NCBI GenBank assembly: GCA_013368495.1
Contig: LUCH01000051.1
Coordinates: 149,183 to 213,182 of the forward strand
Reading direction: 5' to 3'
Length of the DNA: 64,000 nucleotides
DNA from: Paragonimus heterotremus
Taxonomy: Eukaryota; Platyhelminthes; Trematoda; Plagiorchiida; Troglotrematidae
The notes beneath the pieces were generated by a model. That model was not told the DNA's origin, did no database searches, and worked only from the letters and a program-made list of their open reading frames with translations. Both the position numbers and the translations under genes were made by a program. Positions 43,621 to 58,300 of the stretch are shown here, piece after piece; position 1 is the first letter of the stretch, and each line of letters starts with the position of its first letter.

Positions 43621-43735
43621 GTTGATCACAACTTTTGCATCCCCGTAAAAGTTTCAACCAGCCCGTTTCAAATTGCGCCATACTTGAGTTTTGTCGTTGG
43701 TATGGAACGTCAGCTATGTATTGTACCACATCATT
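43621..43735 (-). repeat. Solo, decayed family 1 arm
   Basis: On the minus strand the order GCTGACG, a degraded stem II region, CAAAACTC, GAAACGGGCTGG and a tail with TGTGATCAAC follows the left arm of locus B. The tRNA-like part is not recognisable. The first core box keeps CTGACG; stem II pairing is lost and the second core box has CAAAAC instead of CGAAAC. No partner arm was found within several hundred bases. Confidence 0.6.
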
Positions 43736-46700
43736 TTAAAATTAGCTGCGTCCGCCATTGAAAATTAACTGATCAAATGTGTTAATTGAAACAACTTCAT
43801 ACGATGCATACATTTTTATACAGTCCGTAGTAAAGCACAACGATCTTGCTTGTTATTTACATGTGCGAAACGTTTGTCTTCAAAAGAATCTATTTCATCA
43901 CGTTTCGTTGTCTAAAGAAAGACTGATGAGGTGATTAAAACAAAACTCGTTAAACCGATATCTTGATGGATTCCATAATTTTTATGGCCACATCGTATAT
44001 CGCACGAACAATCAAGAGTAACGTTAAACACTTTCAGTCTTGTTTAATGTATTAATCGTTTATGTGCTTCCCCATACATTGTTATCATTGCTAGTATTCA
44101 TAGTAGTTCATGACTGCATTCTCTGTTCTTCATGCTGACAAACTCTCAAACTTGCTTTGTTTGATTCTGCATCTGACCCAAATATCTGGACTGTTATGGC
44201 TTGGTTGCCGTTGTTTATAATAACGACCCGATAAATAAACCTAGAAGAGAAAATCTGACTGTCGTCTGATAGAGTTTATTAAGCATAGTTGATTTTTATC
44301 CATGTTTGTTTACTAGTTTGCGCATACAAACGTTTACTTAGCTTATTTAAGCATCCAGTTCCTTTGAGTTGGAAATGGTCTATTGACGATGGTTCTAGAC
44401 GATCGGTTTCCAAGGATCACTTACTTAGTTTAAACTTCTTATTGTTGAGTATAGAATGACTTCGAGATCAGACAAGATTAAATTGTGTATTTTGTTAACC
44501 TTTGGTTTGTCTTAAATACAAAACGATTCAGTTTGTCCTTTCTGCTTCGCCAATCACCCCAGGTCTGGAACGTGACTCATCCATTAAGAACGTTTTTATT
44601 TACGAATACATTAGCGTGATCTAAACAGGTTAAAAACATTAAGTTTAGTCTACATCTAACTAACACGGGAAAGTAGTCACTAGTTGAAATATTGATCCAG
44701 AATATCTGATTCTGTTTTTAAATAAAATGCTGCTCGGAAATAACAAAGTAAACCTAACAGTTTAACGAATTTTCAGCTAGCTCTACAAACATTGGAGTAA
44801 CCCAGTTTACCGTGAAAGTTAATTTATTTTGTCAGTGGTTACGTTGTTTTAAGAGTTCAAACAAGCATACTAAGGTCAATTCGAATTTTATGGAGCTAGA
44901 GTAACCGGTTAACTGGTCCAACCGGTCGATCTTATCAGTGTTCAGATGCTGGAATTTTAAATGCGTAAATTTAGTAGCTTGATCCGTAGGATCGTTGGAT
45001 TGCAAGGCCAGTATTTTGCAGCATTTTATGTTTTCGGTTTGCCAAAATTGGGATAGACTAAGGAGTGAAACGCTGAAGTGGTCAATTTTTTTTGCTGTCA
45101 GAAAACTAAACTAACAAGAATCTACCAGTCTGCTGTCCAATTATCCTCAACTACTTGTGATTGTATAAGACCGCTTATAAAACACTGCAGATGGATCGTA
45201 ATGCTTGTTTATTCTCAGATATACCAGTTTGCTGAAGTACACTCATGTAACAACTCTTTATAGAACGGAAAGTAAAAACTCGCAATTATCCCTGTCAGTT
45301 TGCTCTTCTATTTGTTTGACAGCCTCTCATTTTTCGTCCAATGGATTTAAGTCTGCGGTTCAAATTACCACTCACATCACCTCTTGACAATTATAGAATA
45401 ATTTCTGCGTTCTTCATTTAGGTTAGCAACTTTGATTTTCTAACAATCCAACGCAAGCTCAAAAGTCCGATTGTTTAAATCCAAATTATTCAGACATTTT
45501 GTAAAAAAATTTATAAACACTTCTTCCTTATCAGTCGCAACTTTTCGTTGCAGCAATTGAGTGTAAATATTTACTCAGTGGATTGCAATTCCATGTCAGC
45601 ATTTATATAACTGGTTTTTATAGAATGCAAACAACTAACCTTGTTACAACTTATTATGTACATTACGCACTAAATCGTAGTCTACCTTACAGTTCTCACT
45701 GAACACCGACAAACAGACCACTTTCTTCACAAAAAGTGTTGTATACCTCAAATGATGCAGACCACATTTGTCCATCGTTTATGCCTAAAGTAGGATCTTG
45801 GTGAAAAACGGTGACAAGAGTGAGAATCTTCCGGTATTCATATAACGTTTACTTTAACGCCAGCTTACGAACCCCTCTTTCCTACACTCTCAAGAACCAC
45901 GGTTGTTGCATTAACCTCTGCTTGCTCCGAGCTTCCTGGCTCCTTAAACGCTTCCATGATCTATGTTGATACTTTCAGAACTCTGAAGTTTTCCCATTTC
46001 GATGTACAGTATTCATGTACATCAACACAGGCTACTATAGACGCTTTCAATAACCTCAAATATACACTTCCCGTTCCTCACTTTTCTTTCAGTTTACTCA
46101 CATTCGGTCTATAATAACCTGAACCAGTTCCAACCACTAAGTCACCGTATCACAAGCTACTCCCTACTTCCTTGGGGTACCTGCTACAGGTAGTCAGCTT
46201 TTGATAGATTCAACAATAATGTTGAAGTGTGAACTTTTGAAATCACGTTCGCTCGGATGGACAATTTCGACATTCGCTGCAACCACTTTCGAATCAATCG
46301 TACCGTGGATTTAAACCACTTTTGAGCACCTAGCAAACTAGAGCCATGGTCAGTCATTTTATGTAATTCCCCGAACGCCCAGTCAGCAATGACGAACATC
46401 TTCATATGATATATTCCAGGTCATTAATCATCATCTAGTGACATATAAACATAACTACTTTCTTCAAATTAATCAGCTCCCATGTTTCTTTTTTCCTGGT
46501 ACTTTTGGTGTTCATTATTTGTACAGTTACACTTTCACACACCAGTTTCACATGTGTCATCTTTTTTTCATCACAACAGTATTACTGATGTCATGTACAT
46601 CATTTATTTATAAAGTATTCACCTTTTTATGCCATTCTTGTTATTTGCTGTGCAACGAGTGCATGACTTAGTTAATAGTATATAACTAGTGTAACTGACC

Positions 46701-49700
46701 ATCAGTGTAAAAATTGTGATCTTCTGAGGTGGCTGTGGATCCCAGCATGTAGAGTGCATTGATCTCATTGGGCTGTCCTATCTTCTGTAAGTTTCAAGCC
46801 AGCTGGAGTTAGTATAGCTTGCAACGATTTTTTTTCCACAAGAATACAGATCAATAGTTTATACCTGAACGACACCACGGGGATGAAACGATGCGACTAA
46901 ATAATCAAGGAGATAACTCTTTTGCCTAGAAAATAACGTAATCCATGTTAAAACATTATTTCTATTACTCTTGTTAAGCTACATATTAATGTGTGGATGG
47001 ACAATATTAAAACATCACTCCTCGGAAAAAGGATGACCACAATCCCCGCTCGGTAAACACTTAAGTCCATTGCTTCTACTATCTGGTGGCCAGGAAGGGC
47101 AAAACAATCCGCATGTGCAGTGTGGATTTATTTGGAAAATTCAATAATGACATAATTTCCGCCAATGTTCGTGACCCTGACAAGAGACGGTCACCTTCTG
47201 AGAAAAATTCAGAGATTTAATTAAAGATAAAACATGTTGGAACTTACCTAGAAATTACAACCACCTATAACAAGATCAACTGAATGTGTATAGTCTGTAA
47301 GAGCGAGTAATATTCATATCATCCGGAAGGAATCCTTACTGAATCCGGTCGCTTTTTTCGAAAACGAAAATTGCATTAGTCTTTTCAAAAGTTCCTAAAC
47401 CACTGGATGTTACTGACGACTTTTGAGGAGATTGCAAAGCTGGTAATATGGAAACAGTTGAATCAGTTGCGTTGCTTTGTGTCTACTCAAACATCTGAAC
47501 AAAAATGACTGACTTTCCTTGTACTGATTAGGGTAAATGTGTAAAAACAGGATCACTACAGTGCCTTTGGACAATTGAAGCTAGGGCATATACTCCAAAC
47601 CGAGAATAAAGTGCCATGGCCAGCTTTGGAGTTGGTGACCTGATGGATATTGTGTACGCTAGTAAATTAATCAGCCACAGCTGCATCAGTGTTCATAATA
47701 CTTCAGACAGGAAGCTCGAAAATATTGGAAATGACTTACACCTGTTCGGTGAACTATGATTATAAAGGAAGATGGTGATCTAAATCTGAGTTTCAAACCA
47801 AAGACTTAAAGTAGTACTGTTTAGCACTTTCACTGTGAAGCATGATGCTTATTCTAAAACTGTGTTCAGGCTAATCTGTGTAATTCGTTGATTGTACCTA
47901 GTTTTCCTCATCCGTTTAACAAAACGTCACCTGTATTCTTGAACCTTACGTTCATGTTTATAACGTTTCTGTGAAAGGTTCGGGTGGACTTATCAGTTGT
48001 CTACAGAATAATCTGCCAGATGTTCAACATTCCTCGCCAGTAGCACACAGTTTGCGACATGAGAGTAACTTAAAACATCAAACATATACCAGTGTTGCGC
48101 ACTGACGCGAAACCAAACGACAATCATCTTTTTGGATAACAATGATCTAGTTGTCAGCAAATCGAAACTCCGGAATTCCACGCTACAAAGGAAACATTTT
48201 CATTGTCTTGTGAGTTGACATACCTGATACCATGAAAGCTCATCCGTCCTCATCACATTAACATGCTACAGTAAAAGGAATCTGACTGTGATTGATAGTG
48301 CTCGGAAGATGTTTTAAACAGCACTGGCAGATAGGTCGAGTAATTTTAGCTTGTTATAATTGCATGCAATTTTCTCAAGCCTGCTACGGTGCAGTAAAGT
48401 TAAAACAGTTTAATGTGACAGATGACACGAAACTATGTAACGTCATAATCGGAAAAATGTAAGAACTTCTTCACATTTCGTTTGTGTTAATCAAATCAAG
48501 AAATTTAACGGACCTGTAGGAAGTTCAAGATTAGCATCCCAAAAACGTCATGAGAACTGTTTGCAAACAATCATCCATATCACTTACTTGTAGTGTTTGA
48601 ATTCTATCATAAACCTCTTTTTTCAGACTTACCCTGCATTAACTGATAAGACGATATCCTCATAAAATTTATGGAGGTTTTCCATGCAAATCCCGAATAG
48701 AATGCGGACGAAATATTGCCATCACACCTTTTCCTCACAGTAGAAATTACAATGTCAGTGATTCAAACACCAACAGCTAAATGTTATGAATTCTATCAAT
48801 GTATTGAGATTGTGATGGCTTTCTGTAAAATCCCAAGGTCAACTGACGATGAGCCTAGCCCCGTAATTTCATAATCTACTTGTTTCTCTCTGCTTCCTGT
48901 GTAGTTGTAGCTGGTGCTGTTTTGTATGTAGCAACATATACCATCTTATATTTGAGAGCGTTCGCGCAGCATTGTGTTTCACGGAAACCAACCACTTGCT
49001 GTGACCTGTATATCAAATCGTTTCTGAAAGTGCTTATACTGAAAATGCGGAAAAACAATATTGATTGAGAAAAGGACCTGGATAGTTTGAGTGCACACGT
49101 AGTTTTACCGTAAACTTACTGGTTATTACAGCATACTTTAATTACTCTCAAGAGAACTGATGCTTTCGACTCTGCTTCTTAAATGAATGTACGAGCAACA
49201 ATTGTTTGGTGATCAGCTCGAAAAACATACTAAGGCAAATATCTGATCGTTTCCAGCCTGATGTGTTTTTCTTCAAAGTAACAATGTTTTTGCTAAGCGG
49301 AGGCAACTGACGTGTTACGCTATTGTTATTATCGTTTCCAACATTCTAGCATTTTCTCCTCAAATTCGTGAATTCTTGGATATCCGCAAATTGGCTACAT
49401 TCCCTTTTTCATGAGACAGTATGTTTTCTGGTGGTATTTGCAATAGGCTTTCCGAAATTATTCTAGTTATTCTAATTCAACACTGTAAATCATGTCTGTC
49501 ATTCTTCGCCAGTAAGTTTTTCGATTTTGAGGGCCTTTTCTCGTAAAGCCTTTTCAAATGTGTGTTCAAGTCCTCATCTGGTATTATGCACGATACAGGC
49601 TGTTGTGTACATAACAGCACTTTCAACCGCCACCGAATAACCACCCTAACGCGTATTGCTGAAGTGGGCTCTGTTAGGATGCATGAAAATTGTTTCTTAT

Positions 49701-52700
49701 TCTTACAGCAGTTTTGATAGAACTGCGCCAAGACAACTTAAACCAGTGTCAGCCGTCGAGGGCACCTGCAATGAATCAACCAATCTTCCAAACGCTGAGG
49801 CACAATCAGTTGTAATTTGAATTTTCACAAGGGTACTCCGTTAACGATTTAAATGTTGTAGACACAGCTACACAAATGGTTGAGGTGGCACAAACACAGT
49901 CTCAGAGAATACTTAATCTGCGTTCAGTTAGGCGAGTTTTTTTGTATCGGACATACTATCACTCGTTTTGCCATCCGTTTAGACCTTCGCGATGTATATA
50001 ACACGTTTAAGGCATGTAAACTCATTCGGATAATACTCACACTTTTGTGTATCTAGATGGACGTTTTATTGACGCGGTTTATTTATCGCAGTAGCAGTAA
50101 GTGCAAACTGTCACCCACATAATCAACAAGACTCTGAAGTTCAGTAAGCAAACGGGGCATCAATCTTCGCCAAACAGATTCAGCGGGACTCGGTCACACT
50201 AGTTGAGATTAAACCGTCTTTCTTCAGGAAACTGTAAATCGTCTCGAATCCTCATGAAGAGATATGCGGGAGAAGGCATATCGAACGATCAATGTAGAGA
50301 ACACTTTGCCAAAATGCAGTTAAACTTCTTCTCTCATTTACAATCTGCTCGTTCAAGGCTTGGAGACTTGAACTAATTCTCACCACCATCAAATCAGTCT
50401 ACCCAGAGTAGAAAAGATGCCATAAAAACTGGAATGAACTGTCGATCCAATAGATCATTGCAGACGTATCAGCAAGTGCAGCAGTTTTTGCCAGTAATTC
50501 TTTCGTTTGTACGATATCAGTCACCCGGAGCACCACTTCCCCACGATCTAACACACTCCGTGAATCAATGAATAGTTAAGAAAGTTAATTCTTGCATTGG
50601 TAAGCCGAAAATAACACGTATATTCAGGTCAAAAACTGTAAGTTGAACAAATCCTAGCAGCAAGCATGTTGCTTTACAAATCAAGCGTTACCACACATTG
50701 GTAACGAAATACGACCAGAACACAATGGTAGTTTGTATGCTTCAATAAAATTTGTGAATCAAGTATGAAAGGTTTAGATGATACTTCTCTGACAGAAGTC
50801 ACGTAACGTAAAAGTGATGTTAATCAAACTAATTATGATACTATGACTCCGAAATGATTCATGTGAATAAAACTTTTTCGACACATTGTGTTTCATCTGA
50901 TGGAGAAACCTGCTGGCTGAGGGAAACAGGGCTTACGGTGCCCGATTCTTGATTTTTTTGAAGCATCTACGGTACACAACTTAATCGATGAGCATTTTTA
51001 GGACGAGTCGGGCAGAAACGTTGTAGAATTCTGTTGGATTAGACCGTTATCTCTGTAGACAGTCAAGGCTCGACAGACAGCAACTTCAAGTTTGTTTGTA
51101 AATCTCTTCTTCGGGGTATCTCACCTGAGAATAAAGGCCACAGTTTTGTGCCGCTGTAACCAAAACCATTGTGACAATAATAGACTGTATCAAAGACCCA
51201 TTTGTTCTCCAGTTATCCAACTACCAATCGACAGGACTTCGTTCGTTGTAATAATTATTGTAATGAACGTTCCCCTATGCTAAGTAGAATGATCAACACG
51301 CGACTAAAATTTTATAAAGGAATTTGAGGGAACCACTAAAAATTCAAAGGTCAAAATTCGTTGTTATCACGCAAATTGTTTCTCGGTTGTACTGCTCACC
51401 AGATATGCGTCTCCTAGGACCAGTTATCCTAGTCTTAGATTAGTGAATGCAAAAGTTTGCATTCATTGACTCCTTCGATAATTATTTTTATTTTTTATCT
51501 TTGACTCCAGAAAGTCCCTAAATCGCTGTGTGGACGTCACTTACATTCATTCATTCACGTGTCATGCATTTTACCGTCAGGTATTATGACCCAATCCACC
51601 ACACACTGCAACTGTGACTTGCAATAACTAGAGGAGAAAACTTTTAAAAAGGAAAAAGTGAACATAAAACGAGAATAAGTAAGAGAACCAGATATATTAT
51701 GAATGTAAGCATGCATTCAAAGACAACTTTGATGCTATCTCGAAAGTCATTTCCAATCTGTAATTTTGGCTACTTAGAACATTCATCCCGAAATGCTACA
51801 TTCGTTCACTTCATACCACGGGCTCCACACATATCGTGATCACATCGATTATACAAGTGTTCTTAATGTCTACACTGACGTACGAATTCTAGTTGGTTTG
51901 AGGTGAACAGCACAATATAAGTATTCACGTATGAGTCTTCAACTTCATATATCAGCAGCCCTCGTTCCTGTAGTGAATTGCACGATTTAGCTTCACCAGG
52001 CACAGCTACCAGACAAACGGCAACAGCCACTGAATAAATCACGTACTTCTGGTGTAGTCTGATCAGTTTACACTTAATTACTCTGCTTCATCTTGCAAAA
52101 GCTAAGCTAAGTGCACAAAGGTTGATCGTATAAAGAGGTGGCGACCAAAACCGTAGCCTCTGTGCAACACATACGCCACCTGTCCATTGTTCAGTGGTGA
52201 ACGGTTGACATAATGACACTCTGAAGGAGTTATTCGTAGACAAAAAGGGTGGAAACGAGTCAGTATGAAAAACATAGCCAAACCTTACGTTTATTTTAAA
52301 GAATAATCAGCTTTTTTTGTCTATATCTAGTTCAGTAACATATGAGGCACTTGTATGCTCGTTTGTTAGGGAATTAGTACTGCTAATATTTTCTATCCAG
52401 AATGACAGTGAATCGCAAGATAATAAAACATCTTATGATTTGTACAGCCCTTCCTGGGAGTTTGTCACTATTATCAACAAAGAAATTTCATACTGATTGC
52501 CCTGTACATTACTTGTCTAACCATTTGCATTAGTTGGGTATGGCCTCGTCAAGCATATAGATAGCCCCTTTTCTTGGTAAAATCTCTCGATTCAAGGACG
52601 TTTCATTCAACAAAATCACGTTTTCTATAGAGGTTAAGAAATGTACAGGTGTGGGAAATCGGGAAGGCTGGTGGAAATATCTGGTTTATCAGTTCCAGAG

Positions 52701-53297
52701 TTCATAACCATCATCGGTTGACCATTTATCACCAAGAAACCTGCTGTGTACCTCAGAATACTGACCATAAATCGAAACTTCAAAATGAAGTACCATGGTT
52801 ATAAGCAGCTTTCATGATAGCTCTTTATCACACACACAGTGTGAATGTGATTCTTATGAACCGATGAGTTCTTGTATGTGGCTCTATTGTTCACTGTTTT
52901 TCTAATCATCCATTGTGAAATTATGTTTGTCAGAATGTGCTACATCCATCATCGTAGGACAGAAGTGTGTGACCACTTTACGTTTTCCGAAATAGGTAAA
53001 AAACATTACCAATGACTCCAAACGTGTGCTATGATAGGCTTTAACTAAAAACATACGGGTCGAATGATAACAAAATCTGCTAATAACAGAATAGAAGGTG
53101 AACTCTTTTGAGATATCCTAACATTCCTGTAAAACCCAACAGTCATAAATTTGTCCTAGAAATATTTTAAGACTAATTTCCACTAGCGTATTGTTTCAAA
53201 CAATGGACAGACTTGCGAATGAGGTATTACGTGCTTTCTAAGAAGATAAGGCAATCACCCGTGACCTGGTCTGTTTAAAGATGAGTAAAATTCTTAC
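43736..53297. other. Long stretch without recognised genes
   Basis: About 9.6 kb of AT-rich DNA. Frames examined and not supported include 45078-45387 (plus), 46184-46405 (minus), 46438-46671 (plus, hydrophobic but without other signs), 47993-48181 (minus) and 49477-49731 (minus). A weak coding-like helix at about 49499-49572 (minus) is listed under findings. No repeat shared with the rest of the window was noticed. Confidence 0.4.
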
Positions 53298-53515
53298 CAA
53301 GGTTGCCTACAAACATTGTTGCATTGTACAATGCAAACGTCCGCCGAAACACAGACAAACAGAAGGCTGTCAGACTAATTTGACCAACTCTGAACAGATT
53401 GCCTGCTACAAACAGACAACCCACGAATACCACGGGGACTGAAAAAAAGGAGTTTGGGCGTAATTTCTCTATCCAAACGCCCGTGTATTCGGTGGTTGAG
53501 TGGGCGTTGTTGATT
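53298..53515 (-). CDS. Candidate internal exon, hydrophobic unknown protein
   Basis: The minus-strand frame of 130 codons over 53275-53667 holds two good acceptors (CATCTATCGTCTGCACAG, exon start 53515; and CTCCTTTTTTTCAG, exon start 53438) and a strong donor (CCTTG followed by GTAAGA, exon end 53298). The product contains EYTGVWIEKLRPN, then hydrophobic stretches VPVVFVGCLFVAGNLF and LTAFCLSVF, compatible with membrane segments. I do not recognise the family. Good splice signals make this the best of the unidentified exon candidates, but a chance frame is still possible. Confidence 0.3.
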
Positions 53516-54949
53516 CTGTGCAGACGATAGATGTGAGGAAAACCGAAATAGAAACAACACCTGTTCTGTACAATACTACCTCCATCTGGGCGACAGGCGG
53601 AGATTTTGAACGGCGATGTTTTCATTATAATGTAAGTATTCTTAACTAATTTCGAGTAACTAAGCAACTTTACGCTGTCAAATAAATTCGATCATACTCC
53701 CTTTGACAAGATTACACTGCTACTCCGTTCTCTTTAAAAATCTCCTCTATTGGTTAACTAAGCGTCACTAGTTTCTCGGTTAATCAAATAAATCTCAGCA
53801 AAAGTTTCCAGTAGTATAGAAAATTAACTGTGCACGTAAAATAATAAACAAGGAAAAGTATACCGGACGGTCAACCGATGTGTCAGAACGCTACGTCCAA
53901 GTTGTGTTGCGCTGATCTGGCTAATTTCGTACACATCATTTCAAAACAGCAGTCGTCTTTATCATCGGACATATAGCGTAAACGTTTGTATATAAATATA
54001 CGTTTTCATACATTCCATTCAAAATTCGTTACTCCTATGGATTACTGACCAAGCACGCTATTGTCCAAACGTTGTCTGAGTGATGAATATGTTGATTAGT
54101 TTTTCACAGACATAAATTGGGTACAGTGGAATCATCGCAATTGAACGTACATCCATAGTTAACACTGAACAATGTACAGAGTACCCAGCAGTTTGTGGAA
54201 GACAAAAAAGTTAATTTAGTTCATTGGGATCGATGTTCAAATTAACTAAACATTGATTCGAGCGAGGGACCTCAGTTAGTACTCGGAGTTAAGGAGTTGC
54301 ACTCGTACACAATGCCTAAACCTCGTGCGTTGATGGATAGGTCCACAAATCACTGTTAACGCGGTATGAAGCAGCAGATTTGACAGGGATATGTTGTATA
54401 CCCGCTTTCCAGTTAATCGTATTTCTAAAAAACAGGCCTAAGGTGTACTAGAAAATCAATCTCAATACAACACAACATGAGCTTATCGCTATGTTTCTTT
54501 AATCTTTAATTTGAGACCTCGGCTTTGAACGTGCCTTCCAGATAGTCTGAAGTTAGTTAGCTGTTACTTTTTATAGAAAATTATCAATAACGCTGAAATG
54601 AATTGATCAAAGTTATCACAAAGCTGAGCTAGTCTCATAATTTCGTCACTAATTGCGTAACCAGAAAGGTCAACCTTTAGATAGAACTTTGAAATCGAAT
54701 CGCAGAACATATAGTAATGCAGAACATTTTCATTAGAAACGTTGACAACTTCGGAAAATTTGACTAAAGACAATTATTAAATTATTTGCAAAATGCTCCC
54801 TCACATCACAACCAGTTCTGTGCTGGAGTATTGATCAGTAAAAATGAATCCCCGTAAAATGTTTAAGGAAACTTTTTCATTTAAACCTACATAAAGCAAG
54901 TATGTATTTCCTGTGAATAGTTTGCCGGATTTGATGGTTTAATTTGAGA
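53516..54949. other. No clear feature
   Basis: The 69-codon minus-strand frame at 54564-54773 has a coding-like composition (for example DLSGYAISDEIMRLAQLCDN) and an acceptor-like TAATTGTCTTTAG just upstream. Whether it belongs with the candidate exon at 53298-53515 cannot be told. Confidence 0.3.
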
Positions 54950-55385
54950 CCGGTGATTCGGCTGGATTCGAACTAGCAACAGAATCGGTATGCACGAACG
55001 ACGCAAGTGACATTCGCGAAATGAGTTGCGAGGCTACCCCAGGAGTCGGTAAATTTCACATTTAGACTTTGTTAACTACCCGTTTCTCAGATAAGTTTCA
55101 TCAAAATTATCCGACCAAAATTATCACATCAATTGGTCAACGGTGACGTTAGTTGATGGCCAGTGTGAACTGTTTAAAAAATTGTGCGGAGGCAGTTTAA
55201 ATGGTTTAACAAATTATTTTCGAGACAATGGGACAGGTGGATAGCAGAGTACATATGTGAAATTTCTCGGCTTCCGGAGCTGCTCTGTTGGTCAGCTAGT
55301 GGGGTACTTGAGCACTTTTAGAGAACATTGATTTTCTTTCAGATTCGAATTCAGCCGAATCCTTGATTCTTTCAACTGGTTCTCA
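54950..55385. repeat. Family 2 composite, second locus: divergent tRNA-derived arms
   Basis: The left arm (minus strand, about 55130 down to 54950) and right arm (plus strand, about 55215 to 55385) share a leader (GAAACGGGTAG or GACAATGGGACAG), ATGTGAAATTT, a C-rich GACTCCTGGGG / GGCTTCCGGAG segment, and a box B followed by CAGCCGAATC. Box B is TAGTTCGAATCC on the left (minus, near 54964-54975) and AGATTCGAATTC on the right (55341-55352). Right box A is AGCTGCTCTGTTGG (near 55278). The arrangement is the same as at 24.5-25.1 kb: 5' ends face each other over a short core. Both arms are more diverged than at the first locus. Confidence 0.55.
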
Positions 55386-58300
55386 TCAAAATGCTTACTT
55401 GTTTGAATACGGCATCTTGAAGGTCATTTTGAATGAAATGCCGAATTGGTAATAAAAAGTTTTACAGGGTATGCAAATGTCAGTTTTTAAAATGAATCAA
55501 AATTAGGTCATAACCTGCTTTTTTCTGTGCAAACTCATTTTCCAATAAAATTTTGTAACATTACTGCATGTCAATCACTCAAGTATGTGCTTTCCGATGG
55601 AACCACCGGTTTACCTCTTCGTAAGTATGAACCTATCTCCTAATGATCTGGTTTTTGTTTAAGGCCGAAAACGACTATCCTCCCAAGCTGGCTTGTATAA
55701 TTTTGCCTCAGATTTCCAGATTACTCTTGACGCCTTACTGTGGAAATACTTACATTCTAGTAATGATAAGCAATAAAGTAAAACTGACATATTTGTTATT
55801 AATACACTTTAAGGACTACAAGTAGACTACTTCCATCAAATACATTTATCCGCTTTTAATTCATCACTGAAGCTTTCTCCCATTTATTTGATTTTTCCAG
55901 TTTCCTCTGTAAGTTGTATCTTTTTGACGTTTTGACAGCTTTTCATAACAGACATATTTCCGTAGGTTCCTGCTTGCCTTACAGCCGGTGGTAAACCGTT
56001 GGCTTGCGTGTGCATTTTTCATTCCAAGTAAAAATCAACAATTTAAGTTAAACTTGAAGAAGAATGTAGTAAATCGAAAGATTTTTCATTATATTCCACT
56101 ATTGTGAATAAATGCATTCAGAGTGAACTCACACCGACCACATAGCATCACATAAGTTCTTCGTTGTGCATCACTGTTTGCTTTTTGGTTACATGCCTTA
56201 ATTTCCATCCAGAATGTCAAAAAACGATGCACTAACTGCAGAAACCAAAAAATATCTAAAATTAAACACCTCTTCAATGAAGTAGCTGAATTCTTCATTT
56301 CTAGGACAGTTTGGCGAAGATTTTGAATTTAACGTGTAAGATCAGGCGTGATACAGCAGAATTTAATATCTATCTATTAGAAAGTAGTTATAGGGTGTAA
56401 AAATGGATATTTTTGGAAGACTAGTTGCGTGGTTACGATGAGGTTAATCTCAACATGCAAACCACCATACGTAAAATATCATTTGAAATTTATCACAATC
56501 ACGAAGACGGCTTGACCAGTTTTGAGTAAACAAGTACGACCGCTAAAGAAAATAAACTGAGATAGGCACAACGCTTCAAACTGACAGATGTGTTTTTAGT
56601 ACGACTACAAATCGTTTTACATGAAACATTAAACAGCAGAAACAAGTGTATTCAAAACGCGTACACTGAGATCAGTCTGAAACGGATATAAGAAGGACGC
56701 ATCAAGATTCTACGCCCTTAAAGCAGGATAGAGTGAGCCTCCTCAACTTGAGTATTGGGAACCAGTGTGATAGCTTTATAATTCACAAACACGGGGAACA
56801 GAATATGTTGATTGTTGTCGCGATGACGAAATGAATTTCTCGACAAACACCAAGTAGTAGTGATGAAGTAGATGGTCGATAAACCATCTCCTTTACTGCC
56901 ACTTTACCTGTTTTTCAAAATGAAATAATACAATGCATACCAAAACATCGTTTGTAAACTTATGAGGAAGAGAGCTAGCCACTCCATCTTTCAGACCTTT
57001 GTTAATAGAAGTCAATGCGAATATTCATCTCGTTCAATTTTGTCAACTATCGGCTCAAATTAGGACACTTTAACTACAGCTTTATTGTGACATTTTCGAA
57101 GAAAGTGATGCGTATAGTTCTTTCGGCTTTTCAATGCACTCGCTCAGTTGAATTATTTTTAACACATCGATCAGTTATTTTGATAGTTTCTTCATCTGTT
57201 GTTCAAAGTGTTCTTAAGAAAACAATTCACTAACATAAAATTTTCTATACCTATCGCGCATGTTAACATCCCTATTGGTACGTCAAAATTCCGCCTTAGG
57301 GTATGTCCTCTCACGGAGAGGCATGTTATAGAATCCGTTGCTTAGAAACCATTACAGAAGTATGTTGTTTCAGCTGTTCAAATCATACAACACAGATCAT
57401 TGTACTTGTACACAAGTCCATGAGAGGATTTGTAGGGTAAAATGTTGCTAGCAAAAATTTGCAAACAATGTAGTCTAAGCGTAAGATAAAACTGAGCAGA
57501 GTGCTGACTGGACAGTAAACAATAAGATTATAATTTACTTTATTTATGGTTCAGAACAACTCGTGGAATTGGACCTTGAATATTAAGTATAAATGATAAT
57601 ACCTTAGGTGACAATTTACAGTCTTCTTGAACCCTTTCACTGGATTTCATACTGTTGTTCCAATTTCTTGGTGGCCGTAGATTCAGGAAGCTTTTCTGCT
57701 CAGCTTTTAATGACGAAAATGTTCCTCGATGGAACAAACAAAGAGAGACTTCAGGTAGATGTCTTTTCACAGTGTTTGAATAACGTACTCGAGTAGTCGT
57801 GTTTATGTAACATACAATGCAACCCTGGTTCAGTTACGTTAAAATCCATTTTGTTTTATTCAATTTTCGTTTGTGCGATGAGAAAAATTTTTACAAACGT
57901 TAATCAACATCGTACCTCAACAAGTACATGCATTTTTTCTAAATTCATATTCACCGTTGATTTTTCGTTGCAGACTTCGCAATGAGATCATTGGGGGTCG
58001 GTTATGCCCGGGCAAGTTGACATGAATCTACAAGAATTTACGCACCAGGTTACATACACTTAAACCAGAACCGGAGGAAAAAATTTACAAGAAGTTACCG
58101 TTATCAGATATTGTGACAAAAGTAAGTAGAAACTAGGCAAATAGACACTACATCATGATGTCTGGTTTCATGTTATTTTTGGGTCTGTTTTTTATTTTTT
58201 TGATTCGGTTATTCTGGGACTCACTCAGTTCATAACTTCATGAACAGTTGTCTGTTCAAATGATCGACTGACTGGTTGGTTGGTTGTTAATTTATTTGTT

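Noticed and set aside
43920..43955. CTGATGAGGTGATT as a hammerhead core
   Set aside because: The first core box matches, but no GAAA box follows at the right distance and no stem II forms.
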